Shown here piece by piece: positions 16,141-24,590 of a stretch of 58,622 bases of DNA. Source of the stretch: Iodobacter sp. (lineage in GTDB: Bacteria > Pseudomonadota > Gammaproteobacteria > Burkholderiales > Chitinibacteraceae). The notes below the pieces were generated by a model. That model made no database searches. It was given only the letters and a program-made list of their open reading frames with translations, and had not been told where the DNA came from. The position numbers and the translations under genes are program-made. Each line of letters opens with the position of its first letter. The first letter of the stretch is position 1. The stretch is from NCBI RefSeq assembly GCF_025352645.1, contig NZ_JANXSO010000044.1, forward strand, positions 1 through 58,622. The letters run 5' to 3'.

Positions 16141-16782
16141 TTAGCCAGCGGTGTATTGTTGAATAAATTTCTGCACGGGGGCTGGCCGCAAAAGGGCGTC
16201 TCCCTTACTGCTAAATATTTGCGCTACTTTGTTACGAATAAGCCCCGCTTCCAGCGTGCGATTTTTGCTATCTATCATCAGCCATGCCGTGCCACTTTTT
16301 GTATCTGCGGGGGCTTTGCCCAGCACGTATAAAACGCCATCAGATTGTAGAACGCTCGCCGAGCTCATCAGGGATAAAAACACGGGATGCTCACTATTAA
16401 GTATGTTTTTAAGCTCTGCACTAATGGGGCTTACCGCAGTAAACAGCCCAATATCCTGAGGAAGTTGGCCTTGATACTGCTCTAGCTGCTGCCAACTACT
16501 ATCGCTATTCAGTGCTTTTTGCGCCAACAACACCCCTTTTGCTTTAACGGAGCTGGCGATCTGATTAGCATCTATGCCCAAAGGCTGCAGCACGTCATTT
16601 GCTTGGCCTGCAATCTGCTCAATCGCCCCATCGCTTTGTTTTTTGATTTCTGCACTCACCATGCCCGCAGCCGAAGAAGCGGCCTGTTGAGCGATTTGGC
16701 TGGCTTGATCACAGCCGCTCAGTGCAAGCAGCAGACTGGCAAGGAGTGGTGTGATTATTTTTTGCTTGATTTGAACGGGCAT
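16141..16782 (-). CDS. Hypothetical lipoprotein
   Basis: A 213-residue protein with a lipoprotein signal (basic KQK, hydrophobic core, lipobox LSGC near residue 24). The mature part has a helical segment rich in Ala/Gln, then VKAKGVLLAQKALNSDSSW and a C-terminal alpha/beta portion (LFTAVSPISAELKNILNSEHP, GTAWLMIDSKNRTLEAGLI). I do not recognise a named family; it is presumably anchored in the outer membrane. An upstream ATG at 16794 would add four residues and is equally possible. It lies downstream of the sigma/anti-sigma pair, separated by about 145 bases. Confidence 0.7.
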   Translation of the reverse strand: MPVQIKQKIITPLLASLLLALSGCDQASQIAQQAASSAAGMVSAEIKKQSDGAIEQIAGQANDVLQPLGIDANQIASSVKAKGVLLAQKALNSDSSWQQLEQYQGQLPQDIGLFTAVSPISAELKNILNSEHPVFLSLMSSASVLQSDGVLYVLGKAPADTKSGTAWLMIDSKNRTLEAGLIRNKVAQIFSSKGDALLRPAPVQKFIQQYTAG

Positions 16783-16938
16783 CACTTCGATCATCCACGG
16801 AATTAATCAGAGTAAGAGTAGCGCTTGGAACGTAAGTTTCTGTTTTGAATAAATATTTATGACATTACCACTACAGATGAATCGCCTACGCAGCGCCCAA
16901 CTCACTTCGGCGTTCCCCTCTGCTTATTCATCTAATGG

Positions 16939-17826
16939 TTAACGGCTTATGGGCCGCTGGATTTTCTGTTTTAACTCATCCGGCAAGATGTAATCAGGGT
17001 ACTGCTCATGCCAGCGCTGCCAAGCTTGCTGCGCCGCTGCCTGCTTATCATTTTTTAATAATTCATTAATCGCTTCAGTAAATTTCTTGACCTCATCTGC
17101 TGTAGGCACAGCAGGTGTTTGTAGATCGGCCTCTGAGATAACTTTAGAGCGCGCAAGTGCTGGCTTAGGCGCTGCCTGAATTACGGCGGGCGCTGGGGCG
17201 GAGACTACTGGGGCAGCGGTTTCAGCTCCCATTTTATTGCCTGCAAGGGCTGGGGCGGCGGGCATAACAGACGCAAGGCGTAGTGATTCAGTTTGTGGTT
17301 TTGCACGCTCTGCTGGGGCCAAAGCCTCTTTTGCATCCTTAGTGCTATCCGCCGAGGCAAGCCGCTCGCTATGCTTTGCCTTAGCGTTCTGTTGTACATC
17401 TCGAGCCACCTTTTTTGCTGCGGCTAATGAATCAAGGGGCGAGTGCGGCTTAATTTCTGGGGGTGCGGGCTGGGGCAATGGCTTTGCTGCAGGAGCAGCC
17501 AAGCCTGCCCCCTGATCAAGGCCAGCGCTGATGACTTCTGGCTGAGGAGCGGCTAACTCTGCCGTTGGGCGATTAAGCATCAATAAAGCCGCCAAACACA
17601 CCACCGCAATGCTGGCAAAAGTGCTCACATATCGGGGCTGCCAGCAGGGTGCAAACCAAGCCCGTAGCCGCGCAAATCTGCTTACTGGGGGCTGCACCGC
17701 CTGCTTTGCCGCCAGCAAAATAGCCGCATCCAGCTGGGGATTTACGGCTGGATCTGGCAGGCTACGATAGATGGCGCTTAGCATTGCATCATGCGGCAGG
17801 CCGTCATCCATCTCTGTTTTATTCAT
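16939..17826 (-). CDS. Probable transmembrane anti-sigma factor
   Basis: A 295-residue single-pass membrane protein. The N-terminal about 70 residues are cytoplasmic and helical (DAMLSAIYRSLPDPAVNPQLDAAILLAAK). A transmembrane helix follows (STFASIAVVCLAALLMLN), then a long Ala/Pro/Lys-rich periplasmic stretch, and a C-terminal helical motif ending WQRWHEQYPDYILPDELKQKI. Its ATG overlaps the end of the ECF sigma gene by 8 bases with GGGAGG at good spacing, which is the usual arrangement for a cognate anti-sigma factor. There is no zinc-binding HxxxCxxC motif, so it is not of the ZAS type. The role comes from context. Confidence 0.7.
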   Translation of the reverse strand: MNKTEMDDGLPHDAMLSAIYRSLPDPAVNPQLDAAILLAAKQAVQPPVSRFARLRAWFAPCWQPRYVSTFASIAVVCLAALLMLNRPTAELAAPQPEVISAGLDQGAGLAAPAAKPLPQPAPPEIKPHSPLDSLAAAKKVARDVQQNAKAKHSERLASADSTKDAKEALAPAERAKPQTESLRLASVMPAAPALAGNKMGAETAAPVVSAPAPAVIQAAPKPALARSKVISEADLQTPAVPTADEVKKFTEAINELLKNDKQAAAQQAWQRWHEQYPDYILPDELKQKIQRPISR

Positions 17827-18379
17827 GATCGCCTCCCAAACATTGACGTAATTTATTGATGGCATAACGCACGCGGCTTTTAACGGCCTCTGCGCTACGG
17901 CCCGTAAGCGCGGCTATCTCGCTTAAGCCTAAGTCGTATTCTTCTTTAAATAAAAAGGCTTCGCGCTGCTCTGGCGGCAGCTGGCGTAGGCAATCGCTGA
18001 GCTGTTGTTGCAGCTGCCGGTTGGCTGCCTGTGCTTCTGGCAAGGGGCAATGATCGGGGATATTTGCTGCGGCAGATAAATCATGATCCCACTGGTGACG
18101 CTGATTGCGTCGATACCAATCTACCAAACGGCTATGAGCGATTTCTAGCAGCCAAGTGCTAAATTTAGCCTCTGTCCGGTAGCGCTCTCGCTGACGAATT
18201 AAAGTAAGCCAAACTTCCTGAAACACCTCTTCTCCGCTGGCTGCACTGCCAGTGCTGTGCACCAAAAATCGCAGCAGGCGCTGCTTATGTTGCCGATACA
18301 GCGCAGCAAAAGCGGCCTCGTCGCCATCGCGCCAAGCCAGCATCAGTAAGGTATCGTCAGGCAGAGTGGTAAACGTCAT
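17819..18379 (-). CDS. ECF-type RNA polymerase sigma factor
   Basis: A 186-residue group 4 sigma factor. Region 2 is visible as DEAAFAALYRQHKQRLLRFLVHSTGSAASGEEVFQEVWLTLIRQ and KFSTWLLEIAHSRLVDWYRR; region 4 as LRQLPPEQREAFLFKEEYDLGLSEIAALTGRSAEAVKSRVRYAINKLRQCL. It directs transcription of a stress or envelope regulon, probably released by the membrane protein encoded immediately downstream with overlapping start. The start at 18379 suits the family N-terminus. The YfbK-like gene lies upstream on the same strand, about 380 bases away. Confidence 0.93.
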   Translation of the reverse strand: MTFTTLPDDTLLMLAWRDGDEAAFAALYRQHKQRLLRFLVHSTGSAASGEEVFQEVWLTLIRQRERYRTEAKFSTWLLEIAHSRLVDWYRRNQRHQWDHDLSAAANIPDHCPLPEAQAANRQLQQQLSDCLRQLPPEQREAFLFKEEYDLGLSEIAALTGRSAEAVKSRVRYAINKLRQCLGGDHE

Positions 18380-18497
18380 CGCCCCAGTATATGTTGATAT
18401 GCCCAAAAACCAGCTGACTTTATCTGACGCAAGCCCTGCGTCAGACTACACTGCTTGCACACACATCGTAATGACCACCACCTGAGGCTTAGGGCCT

Positions 18498-18521
18498 TCC
18501 TGATTATGTCTCTTGCTCAAT
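18498..18521 (+). repeat. Short dispersed repeat, second copy
   Basis: TCCTGATTATGTCTCTTGCT plus CAATGA, nearly identical to the copy at 3477 and similar to 37425. It lies just before the solo palindromic core at 18569. Confidence 0.5.
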
Positions 18522-18568
18522 GAACTCTTTGTAGATGGATTTCTTGAGTGCTGGGCTTGGTTTTTGAA

Positions 18569-18634
18569 TGTGTAGGGCGGGTGAAACCCGCGAGCAATAT
18601 TGAATAAATACGCGGCTTTTACCCTCCCTACGAT
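18569..18634. repeat. Solo palindromic core repeat
   Basis: GTGTAGGGCGGGTGAAACCC on the left and ACCCTCCCTAC on the right enclose an AT-rich centre. It has the core of the inverted-repeat elements but lacks their 18-bp ends. It sits between the ECF sigma gene and the VWA gene. Confidence 0.65.
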
Positions 18635-18755
18635 ATTTATAATGAGATTAAGTAAGAGAGCTAATCAGCTAGGTTTTTATGCCAGCCCAAGCAATAACTG
18701 GGCTTAGCCCCAACCTTATAAACTATCTTCCTAGGTTTGCTAAGCATGTATATAG

Positions 18756-20531
18756 CTAATCCCGCCCACTCCCCTCTGCCGCTGGAGTCAGGCTTCTTGC
18801 TAATTTAACTAATTGCAAAAACTCACCCCGATAGCCAAACGCATCGTTGCCACGGGCATTCGCCGCAATCGCTGCGACTTGTGTATAGCCAAAGCCATTT
18901 ATATAGCGGCCATTCCTCAGTATTTGCCCAAAACCTGCCACTGCCGTGGCAAAGCGAAACTCATTACTGGCCTGATTAAAGCTATTTAATACATCACGGC
19001 GCTGTAGCGGGATTTCTATCAGCTGGCTTTTATGTCCATCGGGCGCTTTATAGCGCAGACGTAAAAAGCCAAGCTCATCGCTACTTATGATTTTAGGGGC
19101 GGCTTTTGCCTCATAACGCAGCGGCTCTAGATAGCCGCCTTTACCCGCAAAAGTCACTTCATACAGCGCGGTAACGGTGTGGCCTGCGCCAATATCACCA
19201 GCATCTACCTTATCGTTATTAAAATCTTCACGTTTAAGCTGGCGGTTTTCATAACCAATTAAACGATACTCTTTGACCTGTTCTGGGTTAAATTCGACTT
19301 GGATTTTTACATCTTTAGCCACGATGGCCAGCGTAGAGCTTATTTCATCCACCAGTACTTTCTGCCCCTCATTCAGCGTATCAATATAGTGGTAATTGCC
19401 GTTGCCAATGTCGGCCACCTGCTCCATCAGCGCGTCATTGTAATTGCCAGTGCCAAAGCCTAGCGTGCTCAGCGACACCCCCGCTTCGCGCTGCTTTTCA
19501 ACCATTTCTTTCAGCGCATCAATGCTAGTCACACCCACATTAAAATCGCCATCAGTGGCCAGTAAGATTCGGTTAATTCCGCCTTTAATAAAACCTTGGC
19601 GCGCCATTTGATAGGCAAGCTGAATCCCTGCTGCGCCTGCCGTGCTGCCGCTGGCACGCAGCTGATCAATTGCGCGTTTAATTTGGTTTTTATCCGCGCT
19701 TGGCTGCAGCACCACGCGGGTGCCAGAGGCGTAAGTGACTAAGGAAACGTGATCCCCCGCTTTAAGCTGATCCACCAGTAATTTAAGCGAAGCTTGCAGC
19801 AGTGGTAGTTTATTTGGCTCATTCATCGAGCCGGATACATCCACCAAAAACACCAAATTAGCCACAGGCAGCGCTGCTGCTGTTATGTCTTGCGCCTTAA
19901 TACCAATGCGGATCAGATGCTTATCCACACCCCAAGGCGCGGGGGCTATTTCGGTATGCACCGCAAACGGGCGGCTACTGGCCTGATTGGGATAATTGTA
20001 AGGAAAATAATTAATCATCTCCTCTACCCGCACCGCATCTTTAGGTGGTAGCTGGCCCGCTTGTAAGATACGGCGCACATTGGCGTAGCTGGCGGTATCC
20101 ACATCAATAGAAAAAGTAGAAACCGGCTCCTGCGCCACCACCTTAACCGGCAATTCATCCTGCTTGCTGTAGTTTTCACGATTAGGCTCGGGAGGGGCAA
20201 TCTGATCGACCATTATCGCAGGGCCAACTTGTACACGCGGCGCATTAGTACGCAAATCGTGCCGCCCTGCAGCAAATTTTACCGTGTGCTCTTTAGCTAA
20301 TCTGGAAGACTCAGCCCTTGAATGCACAACAAGGGCTGGCGACGAAACCACTCCCTGCGCCATCTCTGGCGATGGGGCCAGCACCTCAGCCACCGAATGC
20401 GTTTGCTTAGGCTCTTGCTCAAGCGTGCGATCTTTTTCCGTTTGGGCGGGGATCGGTGCAACAGCGGTTTCTGGATGGCTGCTGCAAGCCGTAGCCAGTA
20501 GCAAGCAAGATAGATAGCCGAGGTTTTTCAT
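18756..20531 (-). CDS. VWA-domain lipoprotein, YfbK-like (DUF3520)
   Basis: A 591-residue probable lipoprotein: MKNLGYLSCLLLATACSSHP gives a signal with Cys16. After a linker come the YfbK N-terminal region (STFSIDVDTASYANVRRIL, RVEEMINYFPYNY), a von Willebrand A domain with MIDAS residues DVSGSMNEPNK and ATDGDFNVGV, and the C-terminal DUF3520 region (TVTALYEVTF, LRLRYKAPDG, ATAVAGFGQILR, GFGYTQV). VWA domains bind metal and mediate protein contacts. YfbK-type genes are often found near ECF sigma factors, as here, and I infer an envelope role. The frame extends to 20630, but AGGA precedes 20531. Confidence 0.88.
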   Translation of the reverse strand: MKNLGYLSCLLLATACSSHPETAVAPIPAQTEKDRTLEQEPKQTHSVAEVLAPSPEMAQGVVSSPALVVHSRAESSRLAKEHTVKFAAGRHDLRTNAPRVQVGPAIMVDQIAPPEPNRENYSKQDELPVKVVAQEPVSTFSIDVDTASYANVRRILQAGQLPPKDAVRVEEMINYFPYNYPNQASSRPFAVHTEIAPAPWGVDKHLIRIGIKAQDITAAALPVANLVFLVDVSGSMNEPNKLPLLQASLKLLVDQLKAGDHVSLVTYASGTRVVLQPSADKNQIKRAIDQLRASGSTAGAAGIQLAYQMARQGFIKGGINRILLATDGDFNVGVTSIDALKEMVEKQREAGVSLSTLGFGTGNYNDALMEQVADIGNGNYHYIDTLNEGQKVLVDEISSTLAIVAKDVKIQVEFNPEQVKEYRLIGYENRQLKREDFNNDKVDAGDIGAGHTVTALYEVTFAGKGGYLEPLRYEAKAAPKIISSDELGFLRLRYKAPDGHKSQLIEIPLQRRDVLNSFNQASNEFRFATAVAGFGQILRNGRYINGFGYTQVAAIAANARGNDAFGYRGEFLQLVKLARSLTPAAEGSGRD

Positions 20532-20796
20532 GATGAGTAATCCTGTTAACAAGTGGATGAACACAATATGAAACGCAGGGACTATCTGAAACGGGTTAAA
20601 TATTTTAAAAATATTTTTAAGCGGCCACAAATATTGGCGGCAAGAACATGCAAGTAAAAAACGCCTACTTCTTACTAAAAAACATACACAAAACCACTTA
20701 GTTCAGGTAATTAGCTCATACCTTGCTATGTGAAAATTATTTCAATCAACGTAAGATGCGTTGACATTCACCCTAGCTCATTACAAAGGCTTCCCC

Positions 20797-21753
20797 TTGC
20801 AAATCAAATCTCTCCTGATCTGCTTCACACTGATCGCCCTCGCCGCCTGCGGCAAAAAAGAGGAAAGTGTGAATGCGGCAGAATCTGCAGACAGTGCCCA
20901 AGTTAGCTCCGTAGCAAACACTAAACAAAAAACGGAAAAAAGCGCAGCGCAACTCGGCTCATTGGCAAATAGCCAGACCGATAGCGAACGCAAATTTATT
21001 CGCCATGCAGATGCTAAATTCCAAGTAAAAGATGTATATCAATCAGCACTAGCCATTGAAGATATTACCGCTCAGATGGGTGGTTTTGTTGAGCGCAACA
21101 GCATTCAGTCGCGAAAGGAGCGGATAGAACATGAGAAAATTGGCGATGACAAGCTGCTGCAGCTTACGCAATACGTACTTGATGGTGAGCTGGTTTTGCG
21201 AGTTCCCAGCGCTAAAACGCAGGAATTTCTGCGCCTAATTGCAGCACAGATTGCTTTTCTGGACGAGCGTACCTTTACCGCAAAAGATGCACAGTTCGAT
21301 TTGCTCAGGCAAAAAATGGGGATACATTTAAATCAGCAAACCCAGCAACAGCTTGGCGAAGCGGCAGAGCAAAGCAAAAACCAGCGTACAAAAGCAGAAA
21401 TCATTGTGGCGCAAAACGACAGCACAATGGCCCGTGATGAGGCCATTGTGCGTGAAAAAGAATTCAACGATCAGGTGGCTTTCAGCAGTATCAGCTTGCA
21501 CCTTTATCAGTTGCCACAGCTTAGTAAAACCGAGCTTCCGAATATCGAATCAGCTTTCGCGCAAAGCCGTCCTAGCTTTTTTACTCGGCTGTGGGCAAGC
21601 ATTCAGACGGGCTGGCAAGGGGGGCTAAATAGTATTGTTTTCCTGAGCCAAGCTTGGCCGTTGTGGCTGCTGCTACTGGCATTACTTATCGGGCTTAAAC
21701 GCTATCGCGCCATTCGCCGGGCCCGCGCAGCCAAAGAGCCTATTTCTTCTTAA
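20797..21753 (+). CDS. DUF4349-domain lipoprotein
   Basis: A 318-residue protein read from TTG at 20797, which has AAAGG about 7 bases upstream; an earlier TTG at 20761 lacks such a site. The signal ends in the lipobox LAAC (Cys about 18). The DUF4349 pattern is visible: RKFIRHADAKFQVKDVYQSALAIEDITAQMGGFVERNSI, VLRVPSAKTQEFLRLI, and FNDQVAFSSISLHLYQ. A C-terminal helix (WPLWLLLLALLIGL) and basic tail follow. The function of DUF4349 is unknown; it is divergent from the YfbK-like gene across 265 bases and may share its biology. Confidence 0.85.
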   Translation: MQIKSLLICFTLIALAACGKKEESVNAAESADSAQVSSVANTKQKTEKSAAQLGSLANSQTDSERKFIRHADAKFQVKDVYQSALAIEDITAQMGGFVERNSIQSRKERIEHEKIGDDKLLQLTQYVLDGELVLRVPSAKTQEFLRLIAAQIAFLDERTFTAKDAQFDLLRQKMGIHLNQQTQQQLGEAAEQSKNQRTKAEIIVAQNDSTMARDEAIVREKEFNDQVAFSSISLHLYQLPQLSKTELPNIESAFAQSRPSFFTRLWASIQTGWQGGLNSIVFLSQAWPLWLLLLALLIGLKRYRAIRRARAAKEPISS

Positions 21754-21769
21754 GCCATTTAAATAAACA

Positions 21770-21802
21770 GCAGGGAAATCAATTAAATAAGAATTTCCCT
21801 GC
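21770..21802 (+). terminator. Hairpin after the DUF4349 gene
   Basis: GCAGGGAAAT (21770-21779) pairs perfectly with ATTTCCCTGC (21793-21802), starting 16 bases after the stop codon. It is followed by AAAAATAG rather than a T-run, so it is a weak terminator or a 3'-end stabiliser. Confidence 0.5.
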
Positions 21803-21880
21803 AAAAATAGCTTTAATAATAATTGAATAAACATTAAACGTATTTTATCGCCATATCCCCCTGTTTACTCTCTGCAATTC

Positions 21881-22054
21881 CAATCCTATCAACTTAAGGT
21901 AAATTTGTTGATCGTTAAATCTTAAGCGATCAAATTAGAGTTGATCTATTGCAAGCGTTGAAACATCGTAGGGCGGGTGCAACTCGCGTTTTTTAGCATG
22001 GCTGCGGGCTACACCCGCCCTACGAATCGCAGATTGCTTAAGTTGATAGAATTA
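21881..22054. mobile_element. Inverted-repeat element (MITE-like), 174 bp
   Basis: The left end is CAATCCTATCAACTTAAG (21881-21898) and the right end CTTAAGTTGATAGAATTA (22037-22054), two changes from perfect. It is flanked by the perfect direct repeat TCTGCAATTC at 21871-21880 and 22055-22064. The interior matches the 14654 copy, including TTGATCGTTAAATCTTAAGC and the GTAGGGCGGG...CCCGCCCTAC core. It lies between the DUF4349 gene and the chemosensory operon. Confidence 0.9.
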
Positions 22055-22226
22055 TCTGCAATTCTCTACCTTAATAGCCCATTCATTTGCTTACGACAAT
22101 ACTCAAAAAAAATATGGTTATTCCAAAAAATACTTACTAATTCACCACTCTATATTAGTTAATAGTTTGACACACGAGCAAAGCCAAACTAGCTTGAGTT
22201 ATGCTTTTTCACTTACTTAAGTAACA

Positions 22227-23579
22227 ATGAATAAAGAGAAGCCAATGCAAACGGCCTGGTTTGATGATCTCACTCGCTTAGTCCTAAGCCGCACCGGCAT
22301 TGTTGTGCGTGAGCAGGACAACCTATGCAAAGAGATTGAATCCATCAGCCGCAAGCAGCTAGGACTTAGCCCCGTGGAGTTGCTGGCTGAACTGCAACAC
22401 AGCAAAACAGCATCCAGCCGTGCTTGGCGTGAACTACTGGCCTTCCTTACAGTGGGTGAATCGTATTTTTTCCGCGATGAGGGGCAGTTTAAGCTACTGA
22501 GTGAGCACATTCTGCCCGAGCTACTGGCACAAAATGGCAATAGGCTACGAATCTGGAGTGCGGCCTGCTCCTCTGGCGAAGAGGCTTATTCCATCGCTAT
22601 TCTCATCAGCCAATTACTGCCTACCTTGGCCATAGGCCAGCGGCCGGATATTCAGATAATCGCCAGCGATGTAAACCAGTTGGTGCTAGAGAAAGCCAAG
22701 CAGGGAATTTATAGCGAATGGTCTTTCCGTAGAGTGGATCCAGCCATAAGGAGCATGTATTTTACAAAACAGATAGATGGCTGGAAGATTAATCAAAACA
22801 TACAGCAGATGGTGAAGTTTTATTATGGCAACTTACAAGAAGACTTACTTCCGGCACCAAGCACCCCATTTCATGATTTTGATTTAATTATTTGCCGCAA
22901 TGTATTTATTTATTTTCAAGCTGAAACCGTTAGCCAAATCAGCAGTAAATTTGTTGCCTGCTTAAAGGCCCCTGGCTACTTAATAACAGGCCATGGTGAG
23001 CTAGGCCTACAGGGTGCTAAAGGGCTAGATATAATAAGTATTGATAATTTGCTGGTTTATAAAAAAAATATATTAATGCCACCCACTCCTGTGCTGCAGC
23101 AAATCAATCTAAAACCTCAGGCTCTACCCCCCGCGCTACCGCAAAAAAAACAAGCGCAGCTAAAACCTAAAGCACCCGTGCCCGTTTTTAATGATTTATT
23201 ACAGCAAGCTAAAAAATATGCAAACAACGGCCAATATGAGCTGGCAACAAAAAATAGCCATGAAGCCATCAAGCTGAATCCCGACTCCCCGCAGCCGCAT
23301 TTTGTACTGGCGCAAATTGCCGAAGTGCTCGGCAATCGGGCAGAAAGTAAAACCATACTCAAAAAAGCTTTATATCTAGACCACACGTTTCTCCCTGCTT
23401 ATGTTGAATTATTTAATATTTATATGCATGAAGATAATAAAAAAATGGCAGAAAAAATGCTCGCCAGTGCATTAGATATTGTGCGTTTATTACCAGGCCA
23501 TACACCGGTGACCCTGTATGACGAAACCAGCGCCAGCGAACTACTGCTAATGCTGGAACAGTTTCAAACCAGTTTATAA
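22227..23579 (+). CDS. CheR-type protein-glutamate methyltransferase with TPR domain (WspC-like)
   Basis: Uses S-adenosylmethionine to methylate receptor glutamates. Of 450 residues, about 1-60 form the CheR N-terminal helices, TVGESYFFRD (75-84) and SAACSSGEEAYS (111-122) belong to the SAM-binding methyltransferase domain, and LIICRNVFIYF completes it. A Pro/Lys linker leads to tetratricopeptide repeats at about 320-430 (ATKNSHEAIKLNPDSPQPHFVLAQ). CheR-TPR fusions are typical of Wsp-like and other alternative chemosensory systems, where the repeats mediate partner contacts. AGAGAAG precedes a second ATG at 22245, a credible alternative start. It is the first gene of the operon. Confidence 0.92.
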   Translation: MNKEKPMQTAWFDDLTRLVLSRTGIVVREQDNLCKEIESISRKQLGLSPVELLAELQHSKTASSRAWRELLAFLTVGESYFFRDEGQFKLLSEHILPELLAQNGNRLRIWSAACSSGEEAYSIAILISQLLPTLAIGQRPDIQIIASDVNQLVLEKAKQGIYSEWSFRRVDPAIRSMYFTKQIDGWKINQNIQQMVKFYYGNLQEDLLPAPSTPFHDFDLIICRNVFIYFQAETVSQISSKFVACLKAPGYLITGHGELGLQGAKGLDIISIDNLLVYKKNILMPPTPVLQQINLKPQALPPALPQKKQAQLKPKAPVPVFNDLLQQAKKYANNGQYELATKNSHEAIKLNPDSPQPHFVLAQIAEVLGNRAESKTILKKALYLDHTFLPAYVELFNIYMHEDNKKMAEKMLASALDIVRLLPGHTPVTLYDETSASELLLMLEQFQTSL

Positions 23580-24581
23580 ATGGCGGCGGCAATGAAAGAA
23601 TCAGCGAATTTATATTTTGTATTCAGCCTCAAAAATTCGCTGTACGCCATTGACGCGCTGGCGGTGAATATGACTTTCAGTTTGCCCGCCATTCGCCATA
23701 TGGAAAACGCACCCGCCTATATTGCTGGGGTTATTAATTTACGTGGCAGTATTATTCCGGTCATCGATTTAAATATATTGCTAGGCAAAACACCCCAAGC
23801 AAGAAACTTATCTGATGCCGTGCTGGTAATGCAAAACGAGCAAACCCTGCTTGGTATGATTGTGAATGAAGTACTGGATGTCATCAGTATTTCCAACGAG
23901 CAGATTGATCTTCCACCGCAGCACGAGGAGCAACAATCGGCCTCTTTTGTGTTGGGAATGGCGCGGGTGGATGAGCAAATTATCAGTATTTTGGACCATC
24001 GCCGCCTGATTGCCCGTGAGCTCAACCTTCAAGAATGCAGCGACCCTACACCGGATACCACAAGCGCTAGCGATAGAGTTGTTTTACACAAACGCGCAGC
24101 TGAGCTGATCCGCAAAATAGAGGCCGGTAGCGAAGCAGATAGCCTACAGCTGGCCGTAGTTATATTAGGGCAAGAATACTTTGGTATGGATATTCGGAAT
24201 GTAAATGAATTCACTAAAATTAAAAATATTATCCCACTACCCAATTGCCCGCAGCATGTATTGGGCAATATGAATTTACGGGGCAGTATTCTTACTATTA
24301 TTGATATCCGCAATACACTAGGAATGCATTCTGAAAACTTTACTCATCAGGCAAAAATAGTGGTGAGTTCTGCAGACGACATTCTGGCGGGGATTGCCGT
24401 GGATGATATCGACGATATTGTTCAAATTAGCCAATCCGAAGTAGTGCCTCTGCCCGCATCCGCCCATCCCGATGTCTTACGTTATGTCATGGGAACCGTT
24501 CATTACAACCAAAAAGCCATGACAATTTTAAACTTGCCCGAAATTCTAAAAAACAAAGATTTAGTGGTAAACGAACGCTAG
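23580..24581 (+). CDS. Double CheW-domain coupling protein
   Basis: A 333-residue protein made of two CheW folds. The first (about residues 10-145) has NLYFVFSLKNSLYAIDALAVN, YIAGVINLRGSIIPVIDLN and SFVLGMARVDEQIISILD. The second (about 175-325) has QLAVVILGQEYFGMDIRNVNEF, HVLGNMNLRGSILTIIDIR and VMGTVHYNQKAMTILNL. CheW links receptors to CheA; two tandem domains in one chain could bridge two receptors or kinases. The ATG follows the cheR stop with no spacer, and an internal ATG at 23592 is possible. In Wsp systems two separate CheW proteins are usual, so this fused form may replace both. Confidence 0.9.
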   Translation: MAAAMKESANLYFVFSLKNSLYAIDALAVNMTFSLPAIRHMENAPAYIAGVINLRGSIIPVIDLNILLGKTPQARNLSDAVLVMQNEQTLLGMIVNEVLDVISISNEQIDLPPQHEEQQSASFVLGMARVDEQIISILDHRRLIARELNLQECSDPTPDTTSASDRVVLHKRAAELIRKIEAGSEADSLQLAVVILGQEYFGMDIRNVNEFTKIKNIIPLPNCPQHVLGNMNLRGSILTIIDIRNTLGMHSENFTHQAKIVVSSADDILAGIAVDDIDDIVQISQSEVVPLPASAHPDVLRYVMGTVHYNQKAMTILNLPEILKNKDLVVNER

Positions 24582-24590
24582 GAGAACATC

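Noticed and set aside
23717-24313. Several open frames opposite the CheW, receptor and CheA genes
   Set aside because: They are antisense shadows of clearly conserved coding regions and have no family features or ribosome sites.
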